Shown here piece after piece: positions 61,458-64,000 of a stretch of 64,000 nt of DNA (within the stretch, counting starts at the first letter, position 1; every line of letters starts with the position of its first letter). The DNA comes from Herbiconiux aconitum (GTDB taxonomy: Bacteria > Actinomycetota > Actinomycetes > Actinomycetales > Microbacteriaceae), in contig NZ_JANLCM010000002.1 in assembly GCF_024979235.1 (NCBI RefSeq), forward strand, positions 1-64,000, written 5' to 3'. Below the pieces are notes generated by a model. That model did no database searches, was not told the origin of the DNA, and worked only from the letters and a program-made list of their open reading frames with translations. The position numbers were made by a program, and so were the translations under genes.

Positions 61458-62198
61458 TCACGCCCTCGCCGACTTCACCACCCGACGCAGCCAGCTCACT
61501 TTCGGGGGCTGGACCTCGCCGATGCCCGCGAGTCGCTGCATTTCCCGAAGCAGATCCGGCGACACTACGGGACGGCCAAGATCCGGATGCCGTGGGATGG
61601 AAGGTTCGGTCTCTGCCGCGACCGCCAGCGCCTCAGACGCATAGACGGCGGCCCTCACGTCGTCGAGTTGATGAGCGACCCGAGCCCGCGCAACCAGGTA
61701 CCGGAGGGCAACGTTTCGGAACATGCCCATGCTGGCTATCTCGGGCTCGACCGCGTCCAAGAGCACCTGGGCCCCCTGCGCATCGGCGGCAGTGTCTTTG
61801 ACGACAAGAATCTCCGCCAACAGCACCTCGGTCATCCCTGTGGTCCCCGACCGCCCCGTAGGACTTTCCGCGATCAGATGCAGGGTCTGCCTCAGGTACG
61901 CCTCCGCAGCATGCAGGTCGCCAGCATCCGAGAACGCCATGCCGAGTTGCTCTGTAGCCGAGAGTGCCTGCATCCGCTCGTCGCCGTAATCGGAAATGAC
62001 TCGCTGGAAGAGCGCCCGCCCTGCGGCACGACTGGGTTCATCTGCCTGACCGACGAGATGCACTGCCTGGATGCGCACATACTGCGCCCGGTTCCATGCT
62101 CGCGCCCTCGCCAGCTTTGCCTCGAACGCTTCAGCGATCTCCGGAGTCCATCGAGACGAGCGGAACCAGTCCTTGTCGTCGTACTTGTCCACGTGCAC
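61458..62198 (-). CDS. TPR-like helical hypothetical protein
   Basis: A 246-residue soluble protein, mostly helical. Segments such as ATEQLGMAFSDAGDLHAAEA and YLRQTLHLIAES, then DAQGAQVLLDAVEPEIASMG and NVALRYLVARARVAHQLDD, have the periodic Ala/Leu/Gly pattern of TPR-like repeats. The C-terminus is basic (SWLRRVVKSARA). The start is ATG 62198. A role in protein-protein interaction is likely. No family name can be given; isolated in a gene-poor stretch. Confidence 0.72.
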   Translation of the reverse strand: MHVDKYDDKDWFRSSRWTPEIAEAFEAKLARARAWNRAQYVRIQAVHLVGQADEPSRAAGRALFQRVISDYGDERMQALSATEQLGMAFSDAGDLHAAEAYLRQTLHLIAESPTGRSGTTGMTEVLLAEILVVKDTAADAQGAQVLLDAVEPEIASMGMFRNVALRYLVARARVAHQLDDVRAAVYASEALAVAAETEPSIPRHPDLGRPVVSPDLLREMQRLAGIGEVQPPKVSWLRRVVKSARA

Positions 62199-62287
62199 AT
62201 TCTGTCTGAATCATCGGGTGCCACGGACGGTGGCTTCGGGACTGACGGTGGCGTGCGGGCCGTCTATCCGAGCGAAACGTAGTCCTT

Positions 62288-62506
62288 TCACCCAGGAATT
62301 GCGCGAACTAGGCCGTAAATCAAGAAGCCCACACCGACAGTCATAACTCCGAATCCGGTCACTGCCGTCATGGTCGGCGTCATGTTGCGATTCAGTGCGC
62401 TGACTTCCCGCTGCCAGCGGGAGAACGCACGCCGGAAGATGAGGATTACGAAACCGAGGGCCACGAGGCTCGCGCCGGCGAGAGCCATTAGCACCCATCC
62501 CAGCAT
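62288..62506 (-). CDS. Small two-helix membrane protein
   Basis: A 72-residue protein with two hydrophobic segments (MLGWVLMALAGASLVALGFV and MTAVTGFGVMTVGVGFLIYG) separated by a charged cytoplasmic loop (RRAFSRWQREVSALNRNM). Start ATG 62506. No relation to the cassette membrane proteins is evident. Function unknown. The base composition is slightly lower in GC than the core region. Confidence 0.72.
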   Translation of the reverse strand: MLGWVLMALAGASLVALGFVILIFRRAFSRWQREVSALNRNMTPTMTAVTGFGVMTVGVGFLIYGLVRAIPG

Positions 62507-62686
62507 GGGGAGAGTCTATAGACCGCCAATCAGCCGACTGCCACCAACCTCATGGCCTGGCACACCTACGGCGTGACGCCGAGTCGGATGGGATCATCTG
62601 GACACTGAAAACACATGAATGGCGCACTCGGCGGAGGACGCCGGATGAATCCCTCACCAGCCCATTCCGATTCGACTGGGAACGAC

Positions 62687-63358
62687 CTACGACCGAGCGT
62701 CTCGACGCGATCCTCGAATCGCCGTCTGAGTCTTGCCGGGCGCGATGCGTTCGATCTCGTCAAGCACTTCAGTGATATGCCGAGCCCTCGCGATCAAGTA
62801 CCCAGCGCGTTCGACGGGCAGAGCAAGTTCGAGCGAGCCAGACATCTCGAGAACCAGAGCGAACCGGTTGCTCGAGCCCGATCCTGCCGCACCGAGGCTG
62901 CCCACGATCGGGTCGATGCTGTACCAAGGAATCGAGCCGCGCTTGCACACGTTAACGACGCTCCACGGCACGGATGCGACTGCCGCGCTTCCCGATCCGG
63001 CGTAGAAGTGCGCGCCGGCAGAGGTGAACGCAACAGCCATCGGCTTTGCTCTGGTTCCGGTTCGTCCATCGCTCACTTCACCGAGGACACGGGTGGCCGT
63101 TCGGTCGCGAAAGACGTCAATGACCAGCGCTCCCGGATGCAGCGCGGCCGCTCGATCGTGGCGCGAACGGACACGCCACGTGTGACTCAGGATGAGGGCG
63201 GCCGCGCACACTCCGAGTGCTCCGCTAACCGCGACCGACAACACGATCGCGTTTGCGCTCCGGAAGGCGACTGCACTGAAGAGAACGCCGAGTGCGGCGC
63301 ATGCAGGGATCAGCAACAGCCAGATCCATGATCGGAGCCATTCGGTGGGAATTCTCAT
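62687..63358 (-). CDS. Membrane protein of unknown function
   Basis: A 223-residue protein with two hydrophobic segments at its N-terminus (LRSWIWLLLIPACAALGVLF and ANAIVLSVAVSGALGVCAAA), then a soluble domain of ~150 residues with a beta-rich start (HPGALVIDVFRDRTATRVLG). The C-terminus is helical and basic. It is 28 bases downstream of the gene ending at 63387, on the same strand, so the two are probably co-transcribed. No family recognised. Confidence 0.75.
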   Translation of the reverse strand: MRIPTEWLRSWIWLLLIPACAALGVLFSAVAFRSANAIVLSVAVSGALGVCAAALILSHTWRVRSRHDRAAALHPGALVIDVFRDRTATRVLGEVSDGRTGTRAKPMAVAFTSAGAHFYAGSGSAAVASVPWSVVNVCKRGSIPWYSIDPIVGSLGAAGSGSSNRFALVLEMSGSLELALPVERAGYLIARARHITEVLDEIERIAPGKTQTAIRGSRRDARS

Positions 63359-63386
63359 ACCGGTCGTGGGGCCACTACGCGCATGT

Positions 63387-63761
63387 TCATTCCGGTCCGG
63401 TGAGGATGACGTCCAACGCGTTCGCTTCGATTTCGATGGCGCCGAAGTCTCCCTCCAGCTCGAACGTCGTGCCGATCCAGTCGAACGTGTCGATGTGTCC
63501 CCAATCCTTCACGCCCGCGGCATCCGTCGCTGGTCCCTCCATGTCCTTCCAAGCCACGGATGAGACGCCTGTGAATCGAATCGCCCCGCGCCGGAAATAC
63601 GCATACTCACCTTCGCGGGGTGGGCGCAGTTCGGGGTGGTCTGCGGCGTACGCGAGGTCGACATCAAGCTCGACAATGCCGGAGCGCACCTCGATGCTGG
63701 CAACCCAGCTCTCCTCCAGAACGAAGTGCTGAAGGGCTGGCAGGGTCACGTAATTCGGCAC
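63387..63761 (-). CDS. Hypothetical protein upstream of the membrane protein
   Basis: A 124-residue soluble protein from GTG 63761 (an ATG at 63809 is possible). It has an acidic beta-rich pattern: FVLEESWVASIEVRSGIVEL, YAYFRRGAIRFTGVSSVAWK, and a C-terminal FDWIGTTFELEGDFGAIEIE. It has no signal peptide. It lies just upstream of the membrane protein 62687-63358 and was probably translated with it. The fold resembles small immunity-like proteins, but no assignment can be supported. Confidence 0.7.
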   Translation of the reverse strand: MPNYVTLPALQHFVLEESWVASIEVRSGIVELDVDLAYAADHPELRPPREGEYAYFRRGAIRFTGVSSVAWKDMEGPATDAAGVKDWGHIDTFDWIGTTFELEGDFGAIEIEANALDVILTGPE

Positions 63762-63871
63762 ACCGTGAGCGTACCGGTCACCGACGTGACGTCCGCTTTC
63801 TACTGGCATTTGACCTGGTGCGGTCCTGGGGTCCTCCCGATTGCGCGCGACCTCATCGCTACACTCGCAGC

Positions 63872-64000
63872 ATGGCGACCGGTCAGACCCCCGAGCCCTA
63901 CGCGCGGTTCATCTGGCGATACGCCATGGCGTCGGGATTCGCTGGTTTCGCGCTCTTCCTGGCAACGATGAGCAGCGACGACTGGCATTGGATGGGCTTT
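63872..64000 (+). CDS. Start of a membrane protein (partial)
   Basis: A 43-codon frame from ATG 63872 runs to the right edge. It reads MATGQTPEPYARFIWRYAMA followed by SGFAGFALFLATMSSDDW, with one hydrophobic segment. It is divergent from the gene ending at 63387. The rest lies outside the window. Confidence 0.5.
   Translation, partial: MATGQTPEPYARFIWRYAMASGFAGFALFLATMSSDDWHWMGF

Overview
The window is high-GC DNA with dense coding on both strands, frequent 4-base ATGA stop/start overlaps and GTG starts. The gene content is typical of an actinobacterium: GAF-ANTAR proteins, actinobacterial lipoproteins, many TetR/ArsR/MFS modules, and two small paralogous proteins beginning MG-L-YG of a type I associate with Microbacteriaceae. 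A soil- or plant-associated Microbacteriaceae member is my best inference. I saw no rRNA, tRNA, CRISPR array, intact transposon or phage.

Layout. 1-900: two overlapping CrcB fluoride channel subunits. 0.9-9.9 kb: a sensing block with a large AAA-LuxR regulator, an HD-GYP/LuxR protein, two GAF-ANTAR proteins, three small conserved proteins and a manganese catalase followed by a truncated glycosyltransferase. 10-19.7 kb: an NYN-domain protein, two MFS transporters, a DEAD-box RNA helicase, an ArsR-type regulator, a membrane protein and a secreted lipase-like lipoprotein. 19.7-24.3 kb: a RibD-type reductase, then a translationally coupled GH92 mannosidase and glycosyltransferase. 24.3-31.6 kb: TMEM175-like channel, TetR-MFS efflux pair, PBP4-type carboxypeptidase, Na+/H+ antiporter and an XRE/MmyB regulator. 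31.7-37.9 kb: SDR, VOC protein, an AbiEi/AbiEii toxin-antitoxin pair with a clear palindromic operator, an ArsR/SRPBCC pair and lipoproteins. 38-49.8 kb: a squalene-cyclase-like protein, divergent SDR/TetR, an ECF sigma factor with an overlapping membrane-anchored partner, hydrolases, an orphan sensor kinase and membrane proteins.

49.8-64 kb looks accessory. It holds many small regulator-enzyme pairs (SDR/AraC, Rrf2/MBL hydrolase, HxlR/VOC), several decayed gene fragments (helicase C-terminus, CU044_5270-like fragment, frameshifted Abi-like gene), and a duplicated cassette. Each copy of that cassette pairs a small two-helix membrane protein with a divergent secreted-protein gene across a conserved CTGAG-TGATC-CTCAG palindrome. 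One copy (57.2-57.7 kb) keeps only the start of the secreted gene. The other (59.8-60.8 kb) is intact and encodes a secreted four-cysteine, Trp/Gly-rich protein. This is the best candidate here for an undescribed system, perhaps a bacteriocin- or toxin-like protein with a membrane partner; that function is inference.

Regulatory signals are unusually legible. They include palindromes upstream of the TetR, AbiEi, ArsR, Rrf2 and HxlR genes and three very long intergenic inverted repeats (13.24, 18.11 and 24.23 kb). Long open frames antisense to high-GC genes were treated as shadows.
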